The notes below the pieces were generated by a model. The model searched no databases. It was not told the origin of the DNA and worked only from the letters and a program-made list of their open reading frames with translations. Made by a program: the position numbers and the translations under genes. DNA of 64,000 nt from Flavivirga spongiicola (lineage in GTDB: Bacteria; Bacteroidota; Bacteroidia; Flavobacteriales; Flavobacteriaceae), in the NCBI RefSeq assembly GCF_030540825.1, contig NZ_JAUOEO010000002.1:744001-808000 (forward strand). Direction: 5' to 3'. Of this stretch, positions 46,068-54,303 are shown piece by piece; within the stretch, counting starts at the first letter, position 1, and the number at the start of each line of letters is the position of its first letter.

Positions 46068-48353
46068 TTAGCTAGAAGTCATATCTTCAAAAGAAACGGC
46101 ATAGGTTTCTTTATATATTTTGTAATAAAGTTTCACAAAATTGTCATACGCTTTATAGGCCAGGCTCAATTTTCCTTGTTGAATTAATAATTGAAGCTTT
46201 AGGCTATGTGCTTTTTCATTTAAGTCATCGTAAATACAAATAACATCTGTTAAAAGCAATAGTAAATTACAATGTTTTTCTTTGTCTAATATTTCTATAA
46301 AATCTAAGCATTGCTCTATAATTTGATTGCTGAATTTCTCAATAAATGGATCTAACCAAGATTCACTTGAGCCTGAGAATAATCGCCCTGTTTTTAAAAT
46401 AGTTAGAAATGTAGGCAGTATGTCTTCTAATTCTTTAACTGAAAACTCATTTATTAAAAAATCATCTAAGTAATTTTGAATAATTAAATAATCATAATAA
46501 CAATTTTCAGATAATTCAATAAACCAAAATTTATCTTTAAAAACGAGATTGATTCCTGGACAGCTTCTTAGCCTTGAACGTAAATTATTAGTATTTGTAC
46601 CTCGTGTGTTTTTTGCTTTTTGAGGACTCATTCCTGGCCATAAAAACTCTGTAAGTTGTTTTGTAGAGATGCCTTTTTTGTTGTTTTGGTGACTGTGTAA
46701 TAATATGACAATAAATAGCTTTTTAAGCAAAGGCGAAAAATTTTCAGCTATATCTTGCCCGTCTTTGTCTAGAATTTTTAGTTTCCCGAAGCATAGAATA
46801 CTTTCATTTTCTCTATTTTCATGATCTTTAGCAAATACCTGCTGTTCCTTTTTTACTTGTCTATACTTTTTATGGTTATGCTTTTTTAGGTTTTTAGATT
46901 TATGTTTAAAGAAGAGAATAAATATTATTATTAAAAGAGTACCAAAAATAATAAGACCTACTGTTATTTTATTATTTAGAGAATTTTCTGCTTTACTTTT
47001 AAATAACGTTGATACTTCTTTTTCGTTTAGTTCTCGTTCCCAAATTTTAATTTCATCCAGATAACCTTCAAAAAACTCTTCCCATAAATTTGTTCCAATA
47101 TGTATATTATAATCAGAGGTCATCACATATTCAGAAATTAATTCAACTTTTTCGGTTAGTTTTCCATTGACGTAAAAAAATAAGCTGTTGTCTATTTGTG
47201 AATGCACTAAAGCAATATGTGACCATTTGTTTAAAGGAATAGGCGATGTTCTAGAAATATAATCTTTTATACGGGTCATGGTAAACGTTAAAAAACCATT
47301 GCGAAGTTTTACTGCAAAACTTTCTCCTTTTCCTAAAATACTGTTGTCTATTCCTAAAGAGGTAGGTTTTATCCAGGCACTTATTGTAAAACTATTACGT
47401 AAAGAATTTTTACTTTCTATTCCTGTGTCTATATAGCCTCCATTTTTAAAAAAACCAACGTTTCCCCGAGTTGAATCTTTCTTAAATTTTACATTGTTTA
47501 TTAATAATCCTTTACTGTTATCATTCAATTTGTTTTTAAACTTTGGGTCGAATACATAATAATCCGATAAGCCAAAATTCAAGTCTAATTGAAACGCTTT
47601 AAAGTTTTTGAGATTTTCTAAATTTTTTTCTGTAGTATGAATGATATCTGGCGAAAAATGATAGCCAGCTTTATAGGGAATTAAAATAGGAAGGCTATCT
47701 TCATTAATAATTGGAAAATTAAAATATCCACCAGCTGTTGATGATTTGTATTTTATAAACTTCACATCATTTATCAATGATTCAGCATCTGTTTTAATGG
47801 TTCCAGATATCGTTTTTAATGAATTTAAATAAGAAACAACACTGTCTGCTTTAACAAGCAAATTACTATTTATTTCAATGAAATTGGGGCGTTTCCCATA
47901 TTGATCCCAAAAATTTATCAAATGTTTGGTGCTACTTAAATGAGTTCTTGTAAGTTTTTTTGTGTTTATGGGTTGGACAAGTCTGTTGTTTATAGAGTTA
48001 AGGTGAATCGTTTCAATTTTATCAGGAGGAATTTGAAATACTGAAAGGTTGCCATCTAAAAGGGAATCGATATTTTGCTGTGTGATAACAACCACCTCTT
48101 TTCTATGTTTTACATACTTTTTTAAATGGTTTAAATGTGTCGTTTTTGATATTTCAAAAGCTAGGGGTGTACTACTATTACTTAATAAAGAATCTAATTT
48201 GAATGTAAAAGGGTTTTTTTCTATATCGATTAAAATATAGGATTTTGAAAGGATGTTTTCTTCTGAATAACCACTTTTATTTTGAGCGAGGCTAAAATGT
48301 GTTATTGTAAATAACAGGAGAATGGATAAAAAACAAGAAATAGTTTTATTCAA
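46068..48353 (-). CDS. Membrane-spanning regulator: periplasmic LamG sensor and cytosolic winged-helix/BTAD-like domain
   Basis: The 761-residue protein has a signal peptide (1-23), a periplasmic part ending in a LamG/concanavalin-A-like domain (about 300-455: GGYIDTGIESKNSLRNSFTISAWIKP ... FFYVNGKLTEKV, in pieces), one membrane helix (about 462-482, VGLIIFGTLLIIIFILFF), then a cytosolic OmpR-like winged-helix domain (about 521-608, FGKLKILDKDGQ ... TKQLTEFLWPGMSPQKAKNTR) and a helical BTAD-like end (about 625-761). It would sense a ligand outside the inner membrane and bind DNA directly, without phosphorelay. It lies directly upstream of the operon at 35767-45903, its likely target. No histidine kinase or receiver motifs are present. 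A -7 box TAAATTTG (minus strand, 48374-48381) precedes it. Confidence 0.72.
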   Translation of the reverse strand: MNKTISCFLSILLLFTITHFSLAQNKSGYSEENILSKSYILIDIEKNPFTFKLDSLLSNSSTPLAFEISKTTHLNHLKKYVKHRKEVVVITQQNIDSLLDGNLSVFQIPPDKIETIHLNSINNRLVQPINTKKLTRTHLSSTKHLINFWDQYGKRPNFIEINSNLLVKADSVVSYLNSLKTISGTIKTDAESLINDVKFIKYKSSTAGGYFNFPIINEDSLPILIPYKAGYHFSPDIIHTTEKNLENLKNFKAFQLDLNFGLSDYYVFDPKFKNKLNDNSKGLLINNVKFKKDSTRGNVGFFKNGGYIDTGIESKNSLRNSFTISAWIKPTSLGIDNSILGKGESFAVKLRNGFLTFTMTRIKDYISRTSPIPLNKWSHIALVHSQIDNSLFFYVNGKLTEKVELISEYVMTSDYNIHIGTNLWEEFFEGYLDEIKIWERELNEKEVSTLFKSKAENSLNNKITVGLIIFGTLLIIIFILFFKHKSKNLKKHNHKKYRQVKKEQQVFAKDHENRENESILCFGKLKILDKDGQDIAENFSPLLKKLFIVILLHSHQNNKKGISTKQLTEFLWPGMSPQKAKNTRGTNTNNLRSRLRSCPGINLVFKDKFWFIELSENCYYDYLIIQNYLDDFLINEFSVKELEDILPTFLTILKTGRLFSGSSESWLDPFIEKFSNQIIEQCLDFIEILDKEKHCNLLLLLTDVICIYDDLNEKAHSLKLQLLIQQGKLSLAYKAYDNFVKLYYKIYKETYAVSFEDMTSS

Positions 48354-48654
48354 AAGATTTGTGCATATTTTTTCAAATTTACTAAAATCCGATTAAAATT
48401 TAATGATATGATTTTATATTAAAGATTGTGTACAAACCATTTTAAGAGAAGTCAAAGAAATTCAATGTTTCCCTCTAATTTGTGGAAAAACTACATGGAT
48501 TGGATTGTACAATTGTAACGCTTAAAACCATATAGTTGAGGTTTAGCTTTATATGAGATATTAGAAAGAAAAATAGAGTATAGTAAAAATCTTAATTGTT
48601 GTACCTATGTTGTATCCAAATAAAAAACCCAAGATAAAATCTTGGGTTTTTCTT
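48354..48654. other. Intergenic region left of the integrated element
   Basis: This 301-base AT-rich region has no supportable gene. It holds a -7 box for the regulator gene (48374-48381, minus strand) and, at its right end, the terminator hairpin at 48622-48651 that belonged to the tRNA gene before integration. Confidence 0.6.
48622..48651 (-). terminator. Intrinsic terminator beside the truncated tRNA copy
   Basis: The stem AAAAACCCAAGA / TCTTGGGTTTTT has a five-base loop. On the minus strand it would follow the tRNA-Met 3' end directly, so it was probably the original tRNA terminator. Read on the plus strand it can also work. Confidence 0.75.
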
Positions 48655-48698
48655 GTAGCGAGAGGGGGGCACGATCCCCCGACCTCCGGGTTATGAAT
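48655..48698. repeat. Left attachment repeat (truncated tRNA-Met 3' part) of the integrated element
   Basis: 44 bases are identical to 56378-56421. They cover the anticodon loop to the 3' end of tRNA-Met(CAU) on the minus strand, but the 5' half is missing here and is replaced by unrelated sequence after position 48698. This is the classic att duplication of a tyrosine-recombinase element. Confidence 0.93.
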
Positions 48699-48802
48699 TT
48701 AGTGACTAATATGATGTTTTGTGTTTAAATAGTTGAAAATGAGTGATTTATTTGTTTTTGAAGTTCAATAAAAGCCAATAATACCTATTGTAAACCACAA
48801 AA

Positions 48803-48813
48803 TGTTTTAGGTA
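48803..48813 (+). promoter_or_regulatory. Putative integrase arm-type site, left end
   Basis: TGTTTTAGGTA occurs here, 105 bases inside the left att repeat, and twice in direct tandem at the right end (56308-56329), always on the plus strand. Confidence 0.55.
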
Positions 48814-48974
48814 GAATGAAAATCAAGTTTTATCTTTACTCTATTAAATAGACCCTATGGGCATCGATAAAAGTAATACTTTGGAAGCATGATAAGAAAA
48901 AAGATAACACTTTTCCTCTTGTTATTCGCGTAACGAAAAATAGAAAGACACGTTATATTTTTACAGGTGAATAT

Positions 48975-50069
48975 GTGCTTCAAAAGGATTGGGATGCGGA
49001 AAAGAATGTAATCAAAAAGTCTCATCCAAATGCAACGCGGATGAATAGTTTTTTACTTAAAAAATTAAGCGAAGCACATGATGTTGTATTAGATGTTAAA
49101 GCCAATGATAATAAACAATCTGTTTCAAATATTAAGAAGAAGATAGTCAATGAGCAAAACACGGACTTCTTTACAATATCAAAAATCTATTTGAATAATT
49201 TAGAAAAGAGAAAGAAGTTCCATCAAAAAGATAGTGATGCTGGACGGTTGAATATCTTTAAAGCCTTTTTGGGTAAAGAGCATCTTGATTTTAATGATTT
49301 GAATGTTTCGTTGTTAGAAAAGTTTCAAAATCATCTTAGGTATGAGAAGAAGCGCTCTGAGAGAACAATAGCCAATTATATGATTCTCATTAGAACGATT
49401 TACAATTTAGCCATATCACAATCAATTATTGACCGTAGAGATTATCCCTTTGGAAGGGGCAAAGTTCAAATTAAAATTCCAGAAAGCGAAAAGATTGGTT
49501 TGAACCTTGATGAGATTCAGTCGTTAGAGAAGGTTACCGGTATTACTTCTGCACAACAACATGCTGTCAATGTTTGGCTAATCAGTTTTTATTTTGCAGG
49601 AGTAAGAGTGGGGGATGTTTTAAAATTACGATGGTCAGATTTTAAAGATGGACGACTTTATTATCGTATGGGAAAAAACAAAAAACTTGTTTCATTAAAA
49701 GTACCTGACAAGTCGCAAGTTCTTTTAGATGGTTACAAAGAAGAAAAGCAAAATATAAATGACTTGGTATTCCCCGAACTCAAAGCAACAAACTTTAAAG
49801 ACGAAAGAACTTTAACGACAAGGGTTAAAACCGTAACACGTAATTTTAATCGACGACTAGAAATTGTCGCAGGAAAATTAGAGATTGATAAAAAACTATC
49901 CATGCATATTGCTCGGCATAGTTTTGGCAATATCTCTGGCGATAAAATACCTATTCAGATGTTACAGAAACTTTATCGTCATTCTTCAATTACGACTACA
50001 GTAAATTATCAACAAAATTTTATGCACAAAGAAACGGATGATGCGTTGGATAAAGTGATTAACTTTTAA
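48975..50069 (+). CDS. Tyrosine recombinase/integrase, N-terminus split off by a one-base frameshift
   Basis: The 364-residue open frame (GTG start) has a SAM-like core-binding domain (about 65-150) and a catalytic domain with Arg in FAGVRVGDVLKLRW, HIARHSFG, the second His in YRHSSITTT and the nucleophile Tyr in VNYQQ, so the catalytic set is complete. Upstream the same frame reads on without stop back to 48852 and encodes a typical arm-DNA-binding domain (IKVILWKHDKKKDNTFPLVI, then RVTKNRKTRYIFTGEY). The only fitting start, ATG at 48857, is out of frame by one G in a GGG run (48859-48861). Without that base the protein would be 403 residues starting MASIKVIL. It lies 0.28 kb inside the left att site and should drive integration at tRNA-Met. 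Confidence 0.9.
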   Translation: MLQKDWDAEKNVIKKSHPNATRMNSFLLKKLSEAHDVVLDVKANDNKQSVSNIKKKIVNEQNTDFFTISKIYLNNLEKRKKFHQKDSDAGRLNIFKAFLGKEHLDFNDLNVSLLEKFQNHLRYEKKRSERTIANYMILIRTIYNLAISQSIIDRRDYPFGRGKVQIKIPESEKIGLNLDEIQSLEKVTGITSAQQHAVNVWLISFYFAGVRVGDVLKLRWSDFKDGRLYYRMGKNKKLVSLKVPDKSQVLLDGYKEEKQNINDLVFPELKATNFKDERTLTTRVKTVTRNFNRRLEIVAGKLEIDKKLSMHIARHSFGNISGDKIPIQMLQKLYRHSSITTTVNYQQNFMHKETDDALDKVINF

Positions 50070-50189
50070 AAAGAGAGTTACCCAATATTTAGTGTTTTTT
50101 TGGAACATTTATTAATAAACTTATTTTTTTATTAAATTGCTCGTGGCTTGAATTATGTTTATAGATTTATTCATATTAAACACTTAACC

Positions 50190-50840
50190 ATGAAAATTAA
50201 AAAGCACCAACTTCTTTTTGAAAAATCACTTATTGTTTTTATGCTATTTCTATTCTTGCTCTTTTCTTGCAATACGCCAAAATATACTTATATGTTTGAA
50301 ACTGGAAAACATTTAGACTTTAGTGATGGTAAATGGCTATTAAATAGATCTAAATCCAATTCTAAAGTTTTTGATGCAGAACTTTATTATCAATCGAAAG
50401 AACAATTTGGGGAAATTCTTGGAAAATCATTATTGGAAATACATGATGTAAGGCTTACAAGAATAATTGCACCCGAAATTGCGTTTAATTTAGAAAAAAA
50501 AGAACTTATACAACTTCATAAAGATGCAGGCTGTGATTTCTTAATAAACATAAGAGGCAAAATTACAACTGAAAATGTAGGAGGCTTTTCTTTACCATCT
50601 TCTTCTGCTGATTACTACGCAACAAACGAAGCATACGTTTCTATTAAAATATATGATCTTAAAACCGGACATGAAGTATCCTCTTCAAAAGTTTATGGTA
50701 AAGTAATAGACAGAGGATATGATTCTAATAAACATAGAGTAATTCCAACAATTTCTACTAGCTCACATAACACTATGTTGTTAGCGGCTAAAAAATTGAT
50801 TAGCAAATACAAAAAATATCAAATAAAAAAAGGGAGCTGA
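50190..50840 (+). CDS. Putative lipoprotein of unknown function
   Basis: The 216-residue protein has a lipoprotein signal with lipobox LLFSC and no recognised domain. The start at 50190 is preferred over the in-frame ATG at 50148, because it places a normal signal peptide (KIKKHQLLFEKSLIVFMLF) at the N-terminus. The mature part has a short periodic beta pattern (AGCDFLINIRGKITTENVGG, then ATNEAYVSIKIYDLKTGHEV), which resembles outer-membrane-associated lipoproteins whose paralogues build envelope factors. It is element cargo, and is convergent with the next gene, separated by a shared terminator. Confidence 0.75.
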   Translation: MKIKKHQLLFEKSLIVFMLFLFLLFSCNTPKYTYMFETGKHLDFSDGKWLLNRSKSNSKVFDAELYYQSKEQFGEILGKSLLEIHDVRLTRIIAPEIAFNLEKKELIQLHKDAGCDFLINIRGKITTENVGGFSLPSSSADYYATNEAYVSIKIYDLKTGHEVSSSKVYGKVIDRGYDSNKHRVIPTISTSSHNTMLLAAKKLISKYKKYQIKKGS

Positions 50841-50860
50841 TTATTAGCCCCCTTTTTCTT
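50826..50860. terminator. Shared terminator between convergent cargo genes
   Basis: The imperfect stem AAAAAGGG...GCT / AGC...CCCTTTTT spans the two adjoining stop codons, and its arms give A- and T-runs for both directions. Confidence 0.65.
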
Positions 50861-51425
50861 CTTTATTGGATAAATTTAAGCCAAGTTTTACTTGAATATT
50901 CAAAGGAAAAAAGCCACTATTTCCGAGTGTGTCAAAGTAGTAGGTTGGTCCAACATCAACAAGGAAATGCAATTTACCGAAAGCCCGCTGAAGCCCCCAT
51001 GTAGGGCCTATTAAAAAATCAACATCATCAGTCCTTGTTACATTGTCAGCTATTGAAGCTCCTCTACCTCTGACTCTAATAGAGACAAAATTACCTGAGT
51101 TAAATGCTATAGGCTTTCCTTCCTTCATACGTTTATCCCTATTATAAATAAGCTTATATTGCACACCTATAAAAGGAGCTATGACATATTGAAAGCCATT
51201 GTTCTCAATCAATGTAATTTCATCGAATGCCCCAGAATAACCAATACCTAAATCTGTTGAAATTAGCGATTTATCAGAAACAGCCCAATCGAAACCTAAG
51301 CCTGGGCTTAAAAAATTTAACCTGAATAAGTTCTCAAGAGAGTTGTTTTGGGTTTCCTGTGAAAAAATTGGGATTATGCAAAACATAAGCATAACGACTA
51401 TTATAATTTTTTTACTTTTTTTCAA
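50844..51425 (-). CDS. Putative outer-membrane beta-barrel protein of the element
   Basis: The 193-residue protein has a signal peptide (1-22, ending PIFSQ) and then alternating short beta strands with aromatic and glycine residues (LGFDWAVSDKSLISTDLGIGYSG, FQYVIAPFIGVQYKLIY, FNSGNFVSIRVRG, HFLVDVGPTYYFDTLG, NIQVKLGLNLS), as in small outer-membrane barrels. No specific family was recognised. It is 9 bases downstream of the lipoprotein gene at 51435 on the same strand, so the two are probably one transcript and may work as a pair. Confidence 0.68.
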   Translation of the reverse strand: MKKSKKIIIVVMLMFCIIPIFSQETQNNSLENLFRLNFLSPGLGFDWAVSDKSLISTDLGIGYSGAFDEITLIENNGFQYVIAPFIGVQYKLIYNRDKRMKEGKPIAFNSGNFVSIRVRGRGASIADNVTRTDDVDFLIGPTWGLQRAFGKLHFLVDVGPTYYFDTLGNSGFFPLNIQVKLGLNLSNKEEKGG

Positions 51426-51434
51426 ATTAAAACT

Positions 51435-53033
51435 TTATTCTATTTTTCCAACTATACGTTTACCTTTCCACACTCCATTTCTCAGGGCAGCACCGTAAAT
51501 ATCAATATCCAAATTTTGATACTTTTTTGCGTTAAATTGATCTGTGAACGTCTTAAAGTTCGCATTACTGTTATTTGTAAGAGTCAGAAGAAAATTTGAA
51601 TCAAAACTTTCCTTGACCTGAGAACCATGTTTTTTAAGTATGTCAGCTCTTACAACTTTGAATTTATTAGGTAAAAATTTTATAATATTGACTCCAATCC
51701 TATCATTTTCTAAATCAGTTGCAATATCATCTCTGTCACCTGAAAGCCCCTTGTAATTTGAGCGAATCAAGCTCAGTAACTGATTGATCGACTTATTAGC
51801 GTCCTTTCCGCTTAAAGAGTAAAACAGTTCATTCCCAAAAATCTCGATATCAATTTCTCCAATGGTAGCATTTTGGGGGTAAGGCCATGCAGTAGGGTTA
51901 ACTGGAAATTTTGGAACGACATTTCCTTGCAAGTCGTAACCTTTGCCTTTGTAGTTTACTACAACCCTATTCGGATCAAATGGATTTTGTGGAGACAGTG
52001 GTGATTTGTATGTATAAATAGCATGATTGATTCCCAATCTAACTTCATCGGCTGTAACGGATTCTGACCAACCGATAAATCTCTTTTTTTGGTATTTGGC
52101 TGAGACCCCAATACTCGCAAAAAGAAAATAGTTCTCATTCCATACTTTAGTTTGGATTCTATGCTTACTGTCATGATAGTCATTGCATTTAACGGTATTT
52201 CCGAATACTTGTTGGAACAGGCTGTTTTCAGAATATTGACACATGCCAAAATTTTGTGAAGCAAGCATTGGAATTGAAACAGTAGTGCTCGAAGGAGTAC
52301 CTGATCCTCCGCCAGATCCTCCATTACCTTCTTTATCTTCATCAGGGGGGACGGGTTGATCATCTGTCTCAAAAGCACTAATTCTTGAGTCTATTTCCCT
52401 TACTTCCCCACTAATAGGTGCCAATGAAAGTGTTTCACCAGCAGACTTATTCGTTTTTATAAATGCTGATTTACTGGTCAATGTATTTTTCATATTTTTC
52501 AAATATTCTTTGAGATAATCTTCATCTTCAATCTTGCAAAAATACAACGCCTTTGTTGTATAAATAAAATACTTATCACCTACATAAATTTCTCTGTTCT
52601 TATTTAAGATGGAGGCAAACCTAGTATCTGATATTAATTCATCATTAAGATCAATCTCTTCCGAAACATCCTTTAAGCTGTAGAGGTAATCTTTCTTGGC
52701 AATTTTCGATTTTTTTTGTTTTAAAAAATCATCTATTAGTACATCATCATTCTCATCAAAAACGGGTCTAAGAGAACTAAAGCCTTTATCACTTAAATTT
52801 TTGATTTCATTTTTAAATTCTTCTTCTGTTTTCTGCTTTACAAATGTAGCTAGAGACTCATTATTCTCAAATTTTAGTTTATCGTCCACAACTTGGACAT
52901 TGATTAAATTATTTTCGAAACTTGAATCATCCAGATTTGTTTCTGGTTCTTTTTCACAATTCCAATAGGTTAATGCCATGAAGAGCATTAAAACCCCGAT
53001 TTTCGTTAGGCGCTTCAATTTTTGTTTTTTCAT
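51435..53033 (-). CDS. Large lipoprotein of unknown function (element cargo)
   Basis: The 532-residue protein has a lipoprotein signal with lipobox YWNC (Cys26), an acidic helical first part (about 30-200), a Gly/Ser-rich linker (GGSGGGSG, about 240) and a C-terminal domain with paired Cys (GMCQY ... VKCNDYHD) and NENYFLFASIGVSAKYQKKRF. No known domain was recognised. It is the first gene of a two-gene minus-strand unit with the beta-barrel gene. Its N-terminus resembles that of the broken lipoprotein gene at 54300 (both have a K-rich start and WNC lipobox). Confidence 0.72.
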   Translation of the reverse strand: MKKQKLKRLTKIGVLMLFMALTYWNCEKEPETNLDDSSFENNLINVQVVDDKLKFENNESLATFVKQKTEEEFKNEIKNLSDKGFSSLRPVFDENDDVLIDDFLKQKKSKIAKKDYLYSLKDVSEEIDLNDELISDTRFASILNKNREIYVGDKYFIYTTKALYFCKIEDEDYLKEYLKNMKNTLTSKSAFIKTNKSAGETLSLAPISGEVREIDSRISAFETDDQPVPPDEDKEGNGGSGGGSGTPSSTTVSIPMLASQNFGMCQYSENSLFQQVFGNTVKCNDYHDSKHRIQTKVWNENYFLFASIGVSAKYQKKRFIGWSESVTADEVRLGINHAIYTYKSPLSPQNPFDPNRVVVNYKGKGYDLQGNVVPKFPVNPTAWPYPQNATIGEIDIEIFGNELFYSLSGKDANKSINQLLSLIRSNYKGLSGDRDDIATDLENDRIGVNIIKFLPNKFKVVRADILKKHGSQVKESFDSNFLLTLTNNSNANFKTFTDQFNAKKYQNLDIDIYGAALRNGVWKGKRIVGKIE

Positions 53034-53298
53034 GTGTAGTTAATTAAATTATAAAAGTAATTAGGATCTAAATATAAAACACATGTAGGAAACCACATCG
53101 ATAAAGAGTGATTAAATTAAACACTTTATCGAATTTTTTTTTTTTTGCTGTGGGAAACCCGTAGTTTTTAAAAATTATGAGTAGACCAGAAATGATATAG
53201 ATAGTTTTTTAATCATCTATATAAAGCTTTTCTTATAAATAGTTTGATTTATCAATAAGTCTTAATAATTTACGACAATGGATTTTAAAAAATATTAG
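53034..53298. other. Divergent intergenic region inside the element
   Basis: This 265-base AT-rich gap separates the minus-strand lipoprotein gene and the plus-strand HTH gene. It includes a 13-base T-run near 53138. No clear promoter could be fixed. Confidence 0.4.
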
Positions 53299-53568
53299 AT
53301 GGAAGTAGTATGTCTACAAGAAGAAGCGTTTTATAAACTTTTTGATAAGGTGGTTGAGCATGTAGAACAAAACCGTAAAGATCAACCAAGAAAATGGATT
53401 GATGGAGATGAGGCTATGTCCATTCTTAATATTACTTCTAAAACAACGTTGCAGAAATTAAGAGATGAAGGGAAAATCCGTTTTTCTAAACCACAGCCTC
53501 GTATCATTGTTTATGACCGTAACTCTATCAATGAATATCTAGAAAGTAAGGCTCATGAAACTTTTTAA
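53299..53568 (+). CDS. Excisionase-like helix-turn-helix protein
   Basis: The 89-residue protein has an N-terminal helix (residues 5-25) and a winged HTH of MerR/excisionase type (about 30-80: KWIDGDEAMSILNITSKTTLQKLRDEGKIRFSKPQPRIIVYDRNSINEYL, in pieces). Such HTH_17 proteins are usual in Bacteroidota mobile elements, where they act as excisionases or as regulators of transfer. It is the only regulator seen in the element and lies 3.2 kb from the integrase. A 54-codon gene follows after 3 bases. Confidence 0.85.
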   Translation: MEVVCLQEEAFYKLFDKVVEHVEQNRKDQPRKWIDGDEAMSILNITSKTTLQKLRDEGKIRFSKPQPRIIVYDRNSINEYLESKAHETF

Positions 53569-53571
53569 ACT

Positions 53572-53736
53572 ATGGAAGAACAAACAACAGTTGATAAAGA
53601 TTATTTAGAGGTCTTTAACCAAGGCTATGAAGTAGCTAAAGAATTGGGGCTAAAGCCAGATGGTGTCAACGACCTCTTTTTTATTCCTAAGTTAAGATTT
53701 TATATTAAAAAAACACTGATAGTTGTATCTGTATAA
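53572..53736 (+). CDS. Small hypothetical protein downstream of the excisionase-like gene
   Basis: A 54-residue frame starts with ATG three bases after the excisionase-like gene stop codon and reads MEEQTTVDKDYLEVFNQG, then YEVAKELGLKPDGVNDLF, with a basic hydrophobic end (YIKKTLIVVSV). The tight spacing and acidic, helical content suggest a real co-translated gene. A small partner of this kind often follows HTH_17 genes in flavobacterial elements. The function is unknown. Confidence 0.55.
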   Translation: MEEQTTVDKDYLEVFNQGYEVAKELGLKPDGVNDLFFIPKLRFYIKKTLIVVSV

Positions 53737-53742
53737 AAACCT

Positions 53743-54303
53743 TTATGTATTTTTTATACTAAATGTTATTTCGCTTATATTTTGTTTATGCTTTAGAAAG
53801 ACTTTAATCTCAAAACCTTCTTTCTTCCATATAATATACAACGGTTTTTCTTCGAAACTGCCTTCTTTTAAATTGAGCGTGCTTTTTCTTAAGCGTTCAA
53901 CAATTTTCCCATTATCATCCTTTATAACACTTTCACTTTCAACTTTTCTATTTTCGATTATTTGTATGTTATCTGGCTTCCCATACTTTTCAATAAACAC
54001 ATCATAAAATTGGCGATCGATCACTTTTTGAAAATGAACTGTAATTGATTGTACAGTATCTTTTTCATTAGTCATTATTGTTAGCATGTTATAGCGCGTA
54101 CCACAGAACTCCTTTTTGATAAGCTCATCAGCTATATAATAATAACTCTTTCCAAAAAGCTTATTTTCAAAGTCAGTTCCAATAACTTCTTCTGCGATAG
54201 AAATATGTTTTCCTAATACTTTTTCAAATTCAATATAGTCCACAAAATAACTGTTCTGGTTTATAATTAAAATCAATAACAAGCTAATAAAACTTTTCAT
54301 CAT
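53743..54303 (-). CDS. Secreted protein of unknown function (element cargo)
   Basis: The 186-residue protein has a short signal peptide (MMKSFISLLLILIINQNSYF, cut here) and no cysteine lipobox. The remainder has alternating charged helices and strands (LTIMTNEKDTVQSITVHFQKV, IWKKEGFEIKVFLKHKQNISEITFSI) and a pattern like small periplasmic folding or binding domains. No family was recognised. Its start codon overlaps the stop codon of the lipoprotein gene at 54300 by four bases (ATGA-type), showing tight coupling between the two. Confidence 0.7.
   Translation of the reverse strand: MMKSFISLLLILIINQNSYFVDYIEFEKVLGKHISIAEEVIGTDFENKLFGKSYYYIADELIKKEFCGTRYNMLTIMTNEKDTVQSITVHFQKVIDRQFYDVFIEKYGKPDNIQIIENRKVESESVIKDDNGKIVERLRKSTLNLKEGSFEEKPLYIIWKKEGFEIKVFLKHKQNISEITFSIKNT

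Noticed and set aside
48655..48698. A second tRNA-Met gene
   Set aside because: Only the 3' part is present; the 5' half is missing, so it is an att scar.
50148..50189. Upstream ATG for the lipoprotein gene
   Set aside because: The extra residues would precede and spoil the signal peptide; ATG 50190 gives a standard lipoprotein N-terminus.
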